Shown: in pieces, positions 1-8,090 of the stretch
Layout of the letters: every line of letters starts with the position of its first letter
Numbering within the stretch: the first letter of the stretch is position 1
Origin: RGIG5952 sp045627605
GTDB taxonomy: Bacteria > Verrucomicrobiota > Kiritimatiellia > RFP12 > JAAYLN01
Length of the DNA stretch: 64,000 nt
Direction: 5' to 3'
NCBI GenBank assembly: GCA_045627605.1
Contig: JAZQOA010000072.1
Span: 1 to 64,000, forward strand
The notes under the pieces: generated by a model
Seen by the model: only the letters and a program-made list of their open reading frames with translations
Databases searched by the model: none
Told to the model about the DNA's origin: nothing
Translations under genes and position numbers: made by a program

Positions 1-1131
1 TGGGGGGCGACGTCAGCCGCCGCGACGCGGTCGGCGAGTATGTCAAGTTTCAATTCACGCCCCCGCGTGGGGGGCGACTCGCGGGTCCCATTCGATCTTC
101 GCTCCGCGTGACAGTTTCAATTCACGCCCCCGCGTGGGGGGCGACCGCCGACGGTCATGCTGCCGCCCTGGACGATCCCGTTTCAATTCACGCCCCCGCG
201 TGGGGGGCGACCCAGGCGCATCGCGAGTCCACGTTGTCGATTGTCGTTTCAATTCACGCCCCCGCGTGGGGGGCGACATTGACGTTGGCTGACCACGCCA
301 ACCAAGTCGCGTTTCAATTCACGCCCCCGCGTGGGGGGCGACGTCCCTCGTCACGCATCCCCACTCGGCGCCGGGTTTCAATTCACGCCCCCGCGTGGGG
401 GGCGACTTTAAGACCCCCTTTTTTAATTTCCCCACGCGGGGTTTCAATTCACGCCCCCGCGTGGGGGGCGACATCATCGAGCCGCCACCCGGCGAGGATG
501 GCGTCCGTTTCAATTCACGCCCCCGCGTGGGGGGCGACCCGCCGCGCTCGCGCAGGATGACGTAGCGCCGCGTGTTTCAATTCACGCCCCCGCGTGGGGG
601 GCGACGGCTCGGCGGGCATGGCCCCGGCGGCCGTGCCGCGTTTCAATTCACGCCCCCGCGTGGGGGGCGACCGCCGTGCATTTGACGGCTTGTCCGTCGC
701 CGTTGGTTTCAATTCACGCCCCCGCGTGGGGGGCGACCGAGCGCCTGCGGCGGATCGCGGCGGCGCTGGAGTTTCAATTCACGCCCCCGCGTGGGGGGCG
801 ACGCGAGCGTGCCCCAGCCGTCGCCCTCCTCGCCGTTTCAATTCACGCCCCCGCGTGGGGGGCGACAAGGACACCAAAACAACCCAAACCCGAACCACAA
901 GGTTTCAATTCACGCCCCCGCGTGGGGGGCGACCGCCATGCGCGGTGGCGCTCCCACTTGTCCAGGGTTTCAATTCACGCCCCCGCGTGGGGGGCGACAG
1001 ACACCGTCGGGCAGTTCGTGGCGACCCACGCGAGGTTTCAATTCACGCCCCCGCGTGGGGGGCGACCGACGGGAGGGTCTGCCCATGATGACCGTCAACG
1101 TTTCAATTCACGCCCCCGCGTGGGGGGCGAC
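1..1131 (-). CRISPR. Type I-C CRISPR array, 17 full repeats, truncated at left edge
   Basis: A 32-bp repeat (plus strand begins GTTTCAATTCACGCC and ends GTGGGGGGCGAC) starts at 47, 114, 180, 246, 311, 375, 441, 507, 574, 640, 706, 771, 835, 902, 967, 1035 and 1100. Positions 1-11 are the tail of an earlier repeat, so the array continues beyond the window. The 17 spacers are about 32-36 nt and all look different; the repeats I read are identical. On the minus strand the repeat begins GTCGCCCCCCACGCG and ends GAATTGAAAC, the known form of type I-C repeats, with a GC-rich stem for Cas5c cleavage. The cas operon points leftwards into the array, so I infer leftward transcription with the newest spacers near 1100. 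Confidence 0.98.
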
Positions 1132-1326
1132 CGCTTTATGACTAGCTTTAGATTTTTAGAAATCCTTAAGTTAGACATAAGCTTTAGGTTAGGGTAATTA
1201 TATCATTCCCAGTCGTTTTTCTCAATGGCTTGTTTTGGAGGTGGTTTTGCAGTTTTCTGGTTTTCAAAGAACTAAAGAAATCCGCGAACCTCGTTGCATT
1301 TTGCCGTGGACTTAGGGTTCGCGGAA
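1132..1326 (-). promoter_or_regulatory. Probable CRISPR leader
   Basis: This 195-bp AT-rich stretch separates the cas2 stop from the first repeat and contains no convincing gene. It has the position and composition expected of a leader: array promoter plus integration signals next to the repeat at 1131/1132. I did not find a clear -10/-35 pair. The leader role is inferred from position. Confidence 0.7.
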
Positions 1327-1620
1327 CTATATGAGCAAGGTGTCTTGCATTGGATTGACGGAAGGCTTTGCGCCAACATGCACGATTTTCTCCTGATACG
1401 AATTGCCAAGGTTGTAATATCTGAGACTGTCTGTTTTTGGATCGAAAATTTCCTCAAGTTTTGCCTTGAGTGCCGTCCATTGTGCCCAATCGACATTGCA
1501 CTCGAAGACGGAATTCTGTACTCGCATCCCCCAATTCTGGCACTCCTTGGCAATGCGGCGGAGCCGTCTGCGTCCTTCAGCCTTCACCGTGCTTACATCA
1601 TAGCTGACGAGCATGAGCAT
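1327..1620 (-). CDS. cas2: CRISPR-associated endoribonuclease Cas2, type I-C
   Basis: This 97-residue protein is the usual length for Cas2. It opens with the ferredoxin-like first strand and conserved aspartate (MLMLVSYDVSTV, D8), followed by RRRLRRIAKECQNWG and NSVFEC, which are typical of the I-C branch. Cas2 forms the dimeric core of the Cas1-Cas2 integrase that inserts new spacers at the leader end. It is the last cas gene, 9 nt after cas1, and its stop lies next to the leader. Nothing looks damaged. Confidence 0.97.
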   Translation of the reverse strand: MLMLVSYDVSTVKAEGRRRLRRIAKECQNWGMRVQNSVFECNVDWAQWTALKAKLEEIFDPKTDSLRYYNLGNSYQEKIVHVGAKPSVNPMQDTLLI

Positions 1621-1629
1621 GTTCTTCTC

Positions 1630-2655
1630 CTACTTGATCATGAAGGGGGGATAGGCATCGAGATCACCGCGTAAAAAGCGTGCGAGAATGAGCGCCTGGA
1701 GATGCGGCAACAGCCCAATGGGCACCCTTTCTCCAAGAAATGGATGCGATATCTCTTCCTGTTTCTTTTTCTGCCAGGCCGTTAAAACCGTCTTCCGGGC
1801 ATCGTCACCCATGAGAACCGCTCCCGATTCGGTTGTTTTGAAGTCCTTTGCCGTGACTTGGCGGAGATTGACGAGTGTGATGGCTGTTCTGTCCGCAAGC
1901 AACGCGCGGAATTCCTCCATGAGGTCGAGAGCGAGGGCAGGTCTGCCAGGACGTATTTCGTGGAGAAAGCCGATTTGAGGGTCAAGTCCAACGCCTTCAA
2001 GGGCGCTTCTGCATTCATGGGCGAGAAGCGTGTAGAGGAAAGAGAGCAGGGCGTTCATTGGATCCGTTGGTGGTCTTCGGTTGCGCGATGCAATGTCGAA
2101 ATCTTCGGTTTGCGCAACGAGCAGCCTGTTGAAGACTGCGAAATAGTTGGCGGCGGCTTCTCCTTCAAGTCCTCTGATACGCGGTGCGTCGGGAGAAGAA
2201 TCCCTGAGCCGCGCTAAGGTGTCTGCCAGTTGCTGGACGGCGATGGTTAATTCCGGTATTTCACCGTGGTCGCGTATCCGCCGCATAAGGACAGCCCGTG
2301 CGTTGAAGATTTTCCCGATGACAAAACTTCTGGCAATGTCGCCTTTCCGAGCCGGATCTTCGTATGCCTTTGTCTGGGCAAGCCTAAGGCGGACATTTCC
2401 GGAAACAGGTCCTTCAACTCTTGCGAGAAACTTTCCGTGTTCAGACATGAAGGTAACGCAAACCCCGCGCTCGGCGCATAGGTAGAGAAGGTACGGGCTT
2501 GTCATCACATTTCCAAAAGTGACGATTCCTGAAAGGGTGTGGATTGGCAATCGGAGGAGAACTTGCTTGTCTTGTTCAACGACTACTGTTTCGCCCTCCT
2601 TTCGGAGATAGGCATCTTGGCGGGTTACGTAGAGTGTGTTGAGGAGTTTTTTCAC
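1630..2655 (-). CDS. cas1: CRISPR-associated endonuclease/integrase Cas1, type I-C
   Basis: A 341-residue Cas1 of normal length. The metal-binding triad is visible as E164 in RGLEGEAAANYF, H232 in GFLHE and D244 in ALALDLMEEFR. Cas1 catalyses protospacer integration into the array together with Cas2; in I-C systems Cas4 helps choose and trim protospacers by PAM. Its ATG overlaps the cas4 stop by 4 nt (ATGA, 2652-2655), so translation is probably coupled. Confidence 0.98.
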   Translation of the reverse strand: MKKLLNTLYVTRQDAYLRKEGETVVVEQDKQVLLRLPIHTLSGIVTFGNVMTSPYLLYLCAERGVCVTFMSEHGKFLARVEGPVSGNVRLRLAQTKAYEDPARKGDIARSFVIGKIFNARAVLMRRIRDHGEIPELTIAVQQLADTLARLRDSSPDAPRIRGLEGEAAANYFAVFNRLLVAQTEDFDIASRNRRPPTDPMNALLSFLYTLLAHECRSALEGVGLDPQIGFLHEIRPGRPALALDLMEEFRALLADRTAITLVNLRQVTAKDFKTTESGAVLMGDDARKTVLTAWQKKKQEEISHPFLGERVPIGLLPHLQALILARFLRGDLDAYPPFMIK

Positions 2656-3341
2656 CGTGATGCCTCGTCGATTCGTAATCTGATCCAGCGCTTTGCCGAC
2701 ATGTTCGTCCCCAACTCCTCGGGGCGGCAGAGATCAACGAGTGAACAGGCTTTGCAACCTTTCGTCAAGACGGGCGGAGGAGTGGTGCCAGACCGTAGCA
2801 AATTGCGTGCGCCCTCAATTGTCTTTTCCGTCAGGGCCCTCAGTTCGCCGTCAAAAACTACGTCGGTCCGCCTTCGTGTTTCGCCATAGAACAAGGCTCC
2901 TGCGGATATCGTTACGCCAAGCATTTCCTCAAGGCAAAGTGCCTGTGCGCAGAGTTGGACTTCATCGGCGCGATGAAGTTTCGGTGCGCCGCGTTTGTAT
3001 TCGACGGGAAAGGGAATCCACCATCCTGATTTCTTCGGCAGCTTTATGGCCACCGTCACGCCTTCGCCATTCACGGCGGAATCTGTTTTCCGGAATTCAA
3101 CCATGTCGGCGATGCCCGTGACGCCCAGTCTCTTTGAGACCAGATTAAGCGCAGTTGCCAAATGGATGTCTTTACGCGTTTCGGTGCCAGTTCGGTCTAC
3201 GCGCTCGTGAAGGGTTCTGCCTGCGGCGGTGAGGTAGTTCTCCTCCCAGACCTTTTCGATGTGAATGAGGGCGCACTGCCGGGGGCAGAAGAGAAAGTGC
3301 TGTAAAGCGGAAATCATGACAAGGTCGTCGTCGGTGTTCAT
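2652..3341 (-). CDS. cas4: CRISPR-associated exonuclease Cas4
   Basis: A 229-residue Cas4 of the Dna2/RecB nuclease family. Iron-sulfur cysteines are C19 and C23 (FCPRQC) and C196, C199 and C205 (GCKACSLVDLC). Nuclease residues are H45, D79 (GIADMV), E114 and K116 (VEYKRG) and Q129. It processes protospacer ends and sets PAM orientation with Cas1-Cas2. Its start overlaps the stop of the upstream RAYT-type gene by 4 nt (3338-3341) and its stop overlaps the cas1 start, so the three are translated as a unit. Confidence 0.97.
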   Translation of the reverse strand: MNTDDDLVMISALQHFLFCPRQCALIHIEKVWEENYLTAAGRTLHERVDRTGTETRKDIHLATALNLVSKRLGVTGIADMVEFRKTDSAVNGEGVTVAIKLPKKSGWWIPFPVEYKRGAPKLHRADEVQLCAQALCLEEMLGVTISAGALFYGETRRRTDVVFDGELRALTEKTIEGARNLLRSGTTPPPVLTKGCKACSLVDLCRPEELGTNMSAKRWIRLRIDEASR

Positions 3342-4561
3342 GATGGCCAGCCGATCTCTTTCGTTGACGGTGGGAGAGCTTGGGCCGCAGAGCGCACCAG
3401 CTCATCAATGCCGTCAATTTTTGCGCCCTTATAGTCGATTTCCACTGAACCTTTCCCGGAAAGTAGCTGCGCAATACGGTTGAGTACACACGCATCCATG
3501 CGGGTGATTTTCTTTTCGCCTGGGAGATAGGGCCATGCCGACGGTGCGAGCATCAGCAGCTTGCCGTTGGCGCACGGGTCGAAAAGTTTACCGCCGGGCT
3601 TGTAAAGGGGATTGAAGCCTTTGTTCGCCAGGGCGATGACCTTGCCGCCGACTGCAAAAGCTCGGCGGGCGATTTCCTTTTCTCCGTGGCTGATGCAGGG
3701 GTTCACCTGAACTGCGCCGTGCGAGGCTGCGGCAATCAGCGTCTCGGCCTTCTCGTTGAATTCGGGCGTAATGACCGCCGGGGGCTCATTTTTCAGCAAC
3801 TTGCCGTCCGCGCCTTTCGCATAGGCGAAATATTGGCGCGAACACTGCACTTGGAGCAAGGCGGGTGCATTAAGCAGCGCAAGATTTCCGATTGCGGAAA
3901 AGTGCAGGTTGAAAGCACGGTCGGGTGATTGCCATTGCCAATTGCGCAAGACTTTGAACAGTTCGGGGTGTGTTCTCTTTTCCCATAGCCTCCGCGGATT
4001 GTCGCGCATATAGGCGAGCCCGTTGGCGACGGCCTCCTCGTCGAAAAGGATCGTATCGACAAAGCCATCGGCGAAGAGGCCTCGACCTCGTGCAGGTACT
4101 CCAGCATCGATGCCTTGTACTCCAGCATTGATGCTGGAGAGCAAGCCCATCTCCCGGGCGATTTTCGTGGCACCGATCTTGAAGCCGCGCAAATGCTCGC
4201 CGAGGGGTTTGGCCGTATGCCTTTCGACTCGCAAGACACCATGCAGATGGTCGGGCATGACACACACGCCCAGCACTTTGATTTCGGGCGTGAAGACGCT
4301 GATTTTGCGGAAATGCGCCTCGATGCGGCTGCCGAGCTCGCTGAGATAGATACGGGGCTCAGTATCAGAGAGGCGTCCGAGAAGGCGGCTCGAACGGTCA
4401 TTGAGGGTCAGTGTGATGAGATAAGTGCCGGTGCCGCAATAGTCCCAGTTGCGGCACCGGCGTCCCATGTTGTGGATGGTATTGCGCATCCACGCCCCCG
4501 TGTCGGGGTCGATGTGCCAGCCGGGAGGCGGGGGAGTTCGCGTGGATGGGCAAAAGGGCAT
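3338..4561 (-). CDS. RAYT-type HUH (Y1) domain fused to a DprA/LOG-like domain, inside the cas operon
   Basis: The N-terminal half matches REP-associated tyrosine transposases (Y1_Tnp/IS200-like): GTYLITLTLNDRS, then the HUH motif in MPDHLHGVLRV, then LAYMRDNPRRL, whose tyrosine (about residue 184) is the candidate nucleophile. The C-terminal part (about residues 275-367) reads like the DprA/LOG nucleotide-binding fold: ISHGEKEIARRA, GGKVIALANKGFNPLYKPGG, GKLLMLAP. I recall similar two-part proteins from Bacteroidetes, without a cas context. I chose the ATG at 4561, 5 nt past the cas7 stop; a GTG at 4588 would overlap cas7 and give 416 aa. The gene ends in a 4-nt overlap with cas4. No transposon ends or target duplication are visible, so it behaves as an operon member rather than a fresh insertion. 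Function in adaptation is inference. Confidence 0.8.
   Translation of the reverse strand: MPFCPSTRTPPPPGWHIDPDTGAWMRNTIHNMGRRCRNWDYCGTGTYLITLTLNDRSSRLLGRLSDTEPRIYLSELGSRIEAHFRKISVFTPEIKVLGVCVMPDHLHGVLRVERHTAKPLGEHLRGFKIGATKIAREMGLLSSINAGVQGIDAGVPARGRGLFADGFVDTILFDEEAVANGLAYMRDNPRRLWEKRTHPELFKVLRNWQWQSPDRAFNLHFSAIGNLALLNAPALLQVQCSRQYFAYAKGADGKLLKNEPPAVITPEFNEKAETLIAAASHGAVQVNPCISHGEKEIARRAFAVGGKVIALANKGFNPLYKPGGKLFDPCANGKLLMLAPSAWPYLPGEKKITRMDACVLNRIAQLLSGKGSVEIDYKGAKIDGIDELVRSAAQALPPSTKEIGWPS
4097..4139. repeat. Repeated palindromic motif inside the RAYT-type gene
   Basis: TACTCCAGCAT occurs at 4097-4107 and again at 4118-4128. The second copy forms a perfect 9-bp inverted repeat (CTCCAGCAT, 2-nt loop, ATGCTGGAG; 4120-4139). 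It encodes a repetitive stretch, NAGVQGIDAGV, between the HUH motif and the tyrosine helix. It may be a small in-frame insertion of a REP-like palindrome. Confidence 0.6.
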
Positions 4562-4565
4562 GGGG

Positions 4566-5456
4566 TTACATTTCAATGACTTCGACACCGGCGGGAATCG
4601 CCGCTTTGTCGATTGTCACGGTATAGTCGGTGAAAGAACGCGGATACATCACATTCGACTTCTTCGTCACCTTTACCGCATCGAACAAACTGCTCGCCGG
4701 GGCATTTCCGAGTTTGCTCGCATGTTTGAAGACGATCAGCTTCTGCGTCCCCATCAGTCCACGCGTCGCCGAACGGTCAAGATCAAACATCTGCTTTAGA
4801 GCCTGCCAAAACAGCTTGAGATCTTCATCGCCAAATCCCGTCTGATCGGCGAAAAACGGATTCACAAAACCGTTCTCGCGGTAGAGTCCATACGGGATCG
4901 TGAACTTACGGCCCATCTCGGTTTCTTTCTGCCTTGCGTCTTCTTCACTAGTTACGGCCAAGCGTGTAATCGAATGCTCAGAAGATATCACAGGATCAAT
5001 CGAACGCGCGAAAGTCATTTGCAAAGGCCCTCGAACTTGTCCTGCGTTTGCCCCTGTAGACAACACAGCCCCGAACGTCCGAATATCATAGAAATTTTTA
5101 CACATAAACTCTCGGACCGCATCTTTTTGCGTTCTACGTTCTGGAGTGTTACGCTTATTTTTATCCTTATCATTTTGGATTGCCTTTTCAGGGTCCAAAC
5201 CGCACGCAAGATAAGACTCTTTTATGCTTTCGTTCAAAACCGATCGATCACGAACAAACAGCCGGAACTGTGACGCATCCTGCTTGATGATTTGCACGAA
5301 ATTGCGCACCTTGCGTTTCAAACAGACATCGGTGATCAGTCCATGTCCAGTCTCGGAGTCAACACGCGGAAGATTGCCCGCGTCAGGATCGCCGTTGGGG
5401 TTGCCATCCTTCACGTCAAAGAGAAGAACGAATTCGTAACGATTTTCAATAGACAT
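4566..5456 (-). CDS. cas7: Cascade backbone protein Cas7 (Csd2), type I-C
   Basis: A 296-residue Csd2-family protein beginning MSIENRYEFVLLFDV, with the signature KDGNPNGDPDAGNLPRVD, then TDVCLKRKVRNFV. Cas7 forms the helical filament that holds the crRNA in the interference complex. It lies 29 nt downstream of cas8c and is followed almost at once by the RAYT-type gene. Length and motifs are normal. Confidence 0.96.
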   Translation of the reverse strand: MSIENRYEFVLLFDVKDGNPNGDPDAGNLPRVDSETGHGLITDVCLKRKVRNFVQIIKQDASQFRLFVRDRSVLNESIKESYLACGLDPEKAIQNDKDKNKRNTPERRTQKDAVREFMCKNFYDIRTFGAVLSTGANAGQVRGPLQMTFARSIDPVISSEHSITRLAVTSEEDARQKETEMGRKFTIPYGLYRENGFVNPFFADQTGFGDEDLKLFWQALKQMFDLDRSATRGLMGTQKLIVFKHASKLGNAPASSLFDAVKVTKKSNVMYPRSFTDYTVTIDKAAIPAGVEVIEM

Positions 5457-5485
5457 TGTCTTGTTCCTTTCTAGTTGGGTTGAAA

Positions 5486-5875
5486 TTACTTGTTATCCTC
5501 CGCCGCATCATCCTTCTTCGTGAAGAATGCGCGCATCTGCTGATAATAGCCGATAGCGAAATAGCCACGGTCCTCCAGCGAGAGATTTGCCGGGAATCCG
5601 ACAGTCGAGTCGATGGCGTCAAGAATCTCCTGCACGAGTTTCTCGAAGAAGATCGCCCGTCCAGACTTTTCCACCGAGAGTTTCTTAATCCACTTGCGGT
5701 ACATGTCGAGGATCGTCGGGAAGACGATCTTCGGCGTTGCCGAAGCGGACGAATAGAACTTGTCGCCAACACCGGCATTGACCCCGCCGGACGACTCGTC
5801 CTGTGTTTTCTCCAGCGTCGCGAAAAGACGCCCCAGCAGATACGCTGGATTCTTGTTTTCAGTGTTTAGACTCAT
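5486..5875 (-). CDS. cas11c: Internal translation product Cas11c (small subunit) within cas8c
   Basis: In the cas8c frame an ATG at 5875 (MSLNTENKNPAYLLGRL) is preceded by a strong purine-rich ribosome-binding stretch, AAAGGAAAGGAAGAACTCACC. It would give a separate 129-residue helical protein identical to the Cas8c C-terminus. Type I-C systems are known to make their Cas11 small subunit in this way. Here the internal Shine-Dalgarno is stronger than most gene starts nearby, supporting real internal initiation. The product itself is inferred. Confidence 0.8.
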   Translation of the reverse strand: MSLNTENKNPAYLLGRLFATLEKTQDESSGGVNAGVGDKFYSSASATPKIVFPTILDMYRKWIKKLSVEKSGRAIFFEKLVQEILDAIDSTVGFPANLSLEDRGYFAIGYYQQMRAFFTKKDDAAEDNK

Positions 5876-7342
5876 GGTGAGTTCTTCCTTTCCTTTGTTT
5901 CTGATTAGAAACGCCTTAATGACTGATGCCTGGCCATAAGTGACCTTTGCGCCGACGCGATACTTGCCGTTGTCATCCACATGGCTCACATTTACACGGT
6001 TAAGTGCGAGTTGATAGATTGATGTTGGGTAAGGTGCCCCCTCAATCACGCTACGGAGCAATGCTCCCGAAAGATGGGGTGGAATATTCTTTGGATCTCT
6101 AACCGTTTCTTTGAGAACCTGCTTCATAGGAAGACGATCTGGATCCGACTCGAATGTCTTTTGAATCGCAAGCTCCAGATGATGTCTCCGCAACTTTTCT
6201 ACCAAATCCCAGAGTGTGCTCTCATGCCAAAATCTCACGACAATGCGCGCGGCATTGGGCTCAATCCCCAGCATGTAGAACGGCGTGTTGAGTTCTTCCG
6301 TCAAATTCAATGCGTCGGGATCGCCCGTCTTCCTAACAACATGCCAAAACGCGTTCAATTTCTGAATAAGCGCTGCGTCAACCGATTCTTCTTCAACCGA
6401 CGTATCACCGAGAACCCAAGATAGAACATCCTCTGTTTGCGTCTTCTTCTCAGTCCAAAAGACAACCGTCGTCTCTGCAAGTTTGACATGAAAGCGCCTG
6501 TCGGCAATCAGCACGTTTAAGGCATTACATGCTTTGAAACCGGCCTCAATTGAAATTGGAGAATTTAATGTTTGGCTCTTACCGTAGGATTCGTATGCCA
6601 CCGAATTGAACGAACTGATTGCTCCACCTCCGACCGACGTGCCGGGAAGTTTAATCTTAGTTTCTATTATCTTGGCTAAGGGTGCATCCTGTTCCCCGGT
6701 CACAAGGCACATGCCATAAGAAATGCCTTTATCGTATTCGGCACACTCCTTACGCCATGCTGACATAACTTCAGTCGATTCATAGACGTAATTCCGCTCG
6801 CCAAGGAGCCGAAAGACCCCGAAATTGTCTGCATACTTCTCGATTTTTTCCTGAACATCGCTTGATATGTCCACCGGATTCCACGATGAAAGGAACTTAC
6901 ATACTGCTTTAAATCCGGCATCCTCAATTTTATATTTGTCAGCAAATGCGAGATGGTGGTCTCGATACGCAGGGAAAAGCACAACTCTGGCTTTTGCATT
7001 GTCCTTCTCGGACTTCTTTTCCTTATTATGATACAGGCCAAAAATGTAAGCCGAACTATCCCAAAGGAATCTCGGTGTTGCAGCGGCCCCAGACGGATGC
7101 GCCGCCCCACAGACGACAAGCTCGCGTGCCATTTGCACAACCTTCTCTTTGCCTCCTTTTTTAAGAGGAGGCAAGATTCGTGTCCTTTTGGCATCAATGA
7201 TATCCACGAGTTGCCCTTCGCAATTAAGAATGACCTCAAAAGAAATCTTCTGTACGCTCATGCCCATTCGGGGTAGCGAGGCCTTGAACTCCTCGTCTTG
7301 CGCAAGTCGGTCATACAGCTTCACCAGTTGGGACAAAATCAT
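5486..7342 (-). CDS. cas8c: Cascade large subunit Cas8c (Csd1)
   Basis: A 618-residue protein in the place and size of Cas8c/Csd1. Family-like stretches include the N-terminal LVKLYDRLA and the C-terminal NPAYLLGRLFATLEKTQ. Cas8c recognises the PAM and recruits Cas3. It starts inside the cas5c stop (ATGA, 7339-7342) and precedes cas7. An internal translation start at 5875 marks the small-subunit part (see cas11c). Assignment rests on context plus the C-terminal motif; Cas8 proteins are otherwise poorly conserved. Confidence 0.93.
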   Translation of the reverse strand: MILSQLVKLYDRLAQDEEFKASLPRMGMSVQKISFEVILNCEGQLVDIIDAKRTRILPPLKKGGKEKVVQMARELVVCGAAHPSGAAATPRFLWDSSAYIFGLYHNKEKKSEKDNAKARVVLFPAYRDHHLAFADKYKIEDAGFKAVCKFLSSWNPVDISSDVQEKIEKYADNFGVFRLLGERNYVYESTEVMSAWRKECAEYDKGISYGMCLVTGEQDAPLAKIIETKIKLPGTSVGGGAISSFNSVAYESYGKSQTLNSPISIEAGFKACNALNVLIADRRFHVKLAETTVVFWTEKKTQTEDVLSWVLGDTSVEEESVDAALIQKLNAFWHVVRKTGDPDALNLTEELNTPFYMLGIEPNAARIVVRFWHESTLWDLVEKLRRHHLELAIQKTFESDPDRLPMKQVLKETVRDPKNIPPHLSGALLRSVIEGAPYPTSIYQLALNRVNVSHVDDNGKYRVGAKVTYGQASVIKAFLIRNKGKEELTMSLNTENKNPAYLLGRLFATLEKTQDESSGGVNAGVGDKFYSSASATPKIVFPTILDMYRKWIKKLSVEKSGRAIFFEKLVQEILDAIDSTVGFPANLSLEDRGYFAIGYYQQMRAFFTKKDDAAEDNK

Positions 7343-8076
7343 CCCACCACCTCCTTACTTTTAAGCGGCGGCACCGCAATGACACCTTCTTTCATCTGTG
7401 CACGAAAGAACTTCGCCTCGGCCACCAACCGTCTCCCGCGATTCGCTTCGATGATCGGTCCTCTCTTGTCCTCGTGGTAGATGAAGTCGTGAAAAATATA
7501 CCCGAAGTCCTTGTCCTTCTCGGTCAATTGACAGTCGGGCAGCGGTTCGCCATCCTTCAACAAACGAAAAGACACGGGAAACTCACGGCAGCCGAAATAC
7601 GGCTGACGAAAGCACTGGCCTGATTCTGCGCGGCGATTGAACATCGAAATGTGCTTGGCTTCACACTCGGCAAGTGTTGCCTCATGGGCACCTTTCTCAA
7701 GCGTTCGAGAAACCACGTCGAAGTGCGCCTCGATTACATATGCAACATTCGTCAGCAGGAGTGATGCCCGTTGTTGACGTTCATCCTCAATAGAGATGCC
7801 AATGGGATCTACGGCCTGCCCCGACATCGCTTCTTTTTTCGGAGCAACGGCAATTGCGCCAACCTCGTTACGGCGAACAGAAGTGAATCGGATCGGGTTC
7901 AACACGTGAATCTGATCGATTTCCCATTCGATTTCCGGTTTCCAGTAGATCGACGACACGATTGCGCGAGCGGCGGATGGCGTCATCACATCATAGGACA
8001 CGCGCTCTGCTTTCATCTCCGGGCGCGTGAAGAGCGCGTAGTCGCCCCATACGTGTAATCTGATTCCTTTTTTCAT
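7339..8076 (-). CDS. cas5c: Cas5c (Cas5d), crRNA-processing endoribonuclease
   Basis: A 245-residue Cas5c. In type I-C this protein replaces Cas6 and cuts pre-crRNA at the repeat stem, then stays on the 5' handle. Visible family features are LHVWGDYALFTRPE near the start, SSIYWKP, and the catalytic-region Lys-His K141-H142 in AKHISMFNRR followed by FGCREF. I chose the ATG at 8076 because GAAAGGGAAAC lies directly upstream; a longer reading frame to 8175 would overlap cas3 and lacks family residues. Confidence 0.96.
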   Translation of the reverse strand: MKKGIRLHVWGDYALFTRPEMKAERVSYDVMTPSAARAIVSSIYWKPEIEWEIDQIHVLNPIRFTSVRRNEVGAIAVAPKKEAMSGQAVDPIGISIEDERQQRASLLLTNVAYVIEAHFDVVSRTLEKGAHEATLAECEAKHISMFNRRAESGQCFRQPYFGCREFPVSFRLLKDGEPLPDCQLTEKDKDFGYIFHDFIYHEDKRGPIIEANRGRRLVAEAKFFRAQMKEGVIAVPPLKSKEVVG

Positions 8077-8090
8077 GTTTCCCTTTCTCG

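Noticed and set aside
55..1197. Open frames across the CRISPR array coding for SIHAPAWGAT or SPPTRGRELK repeats
   Set aside because: They are translations of the 32-bp CRISPR repeat, whose length lets frames stay open; there is no ribosome-binding site or family match.
3338..4588. A plain IS200/IS605 insertion in the cas operon
   Set aside because: The overlaps with cas7 and cas4 are tight, there are no subterminal hairpins at its ends, and the extra C-terminal domain is not part of IS200 transposases.
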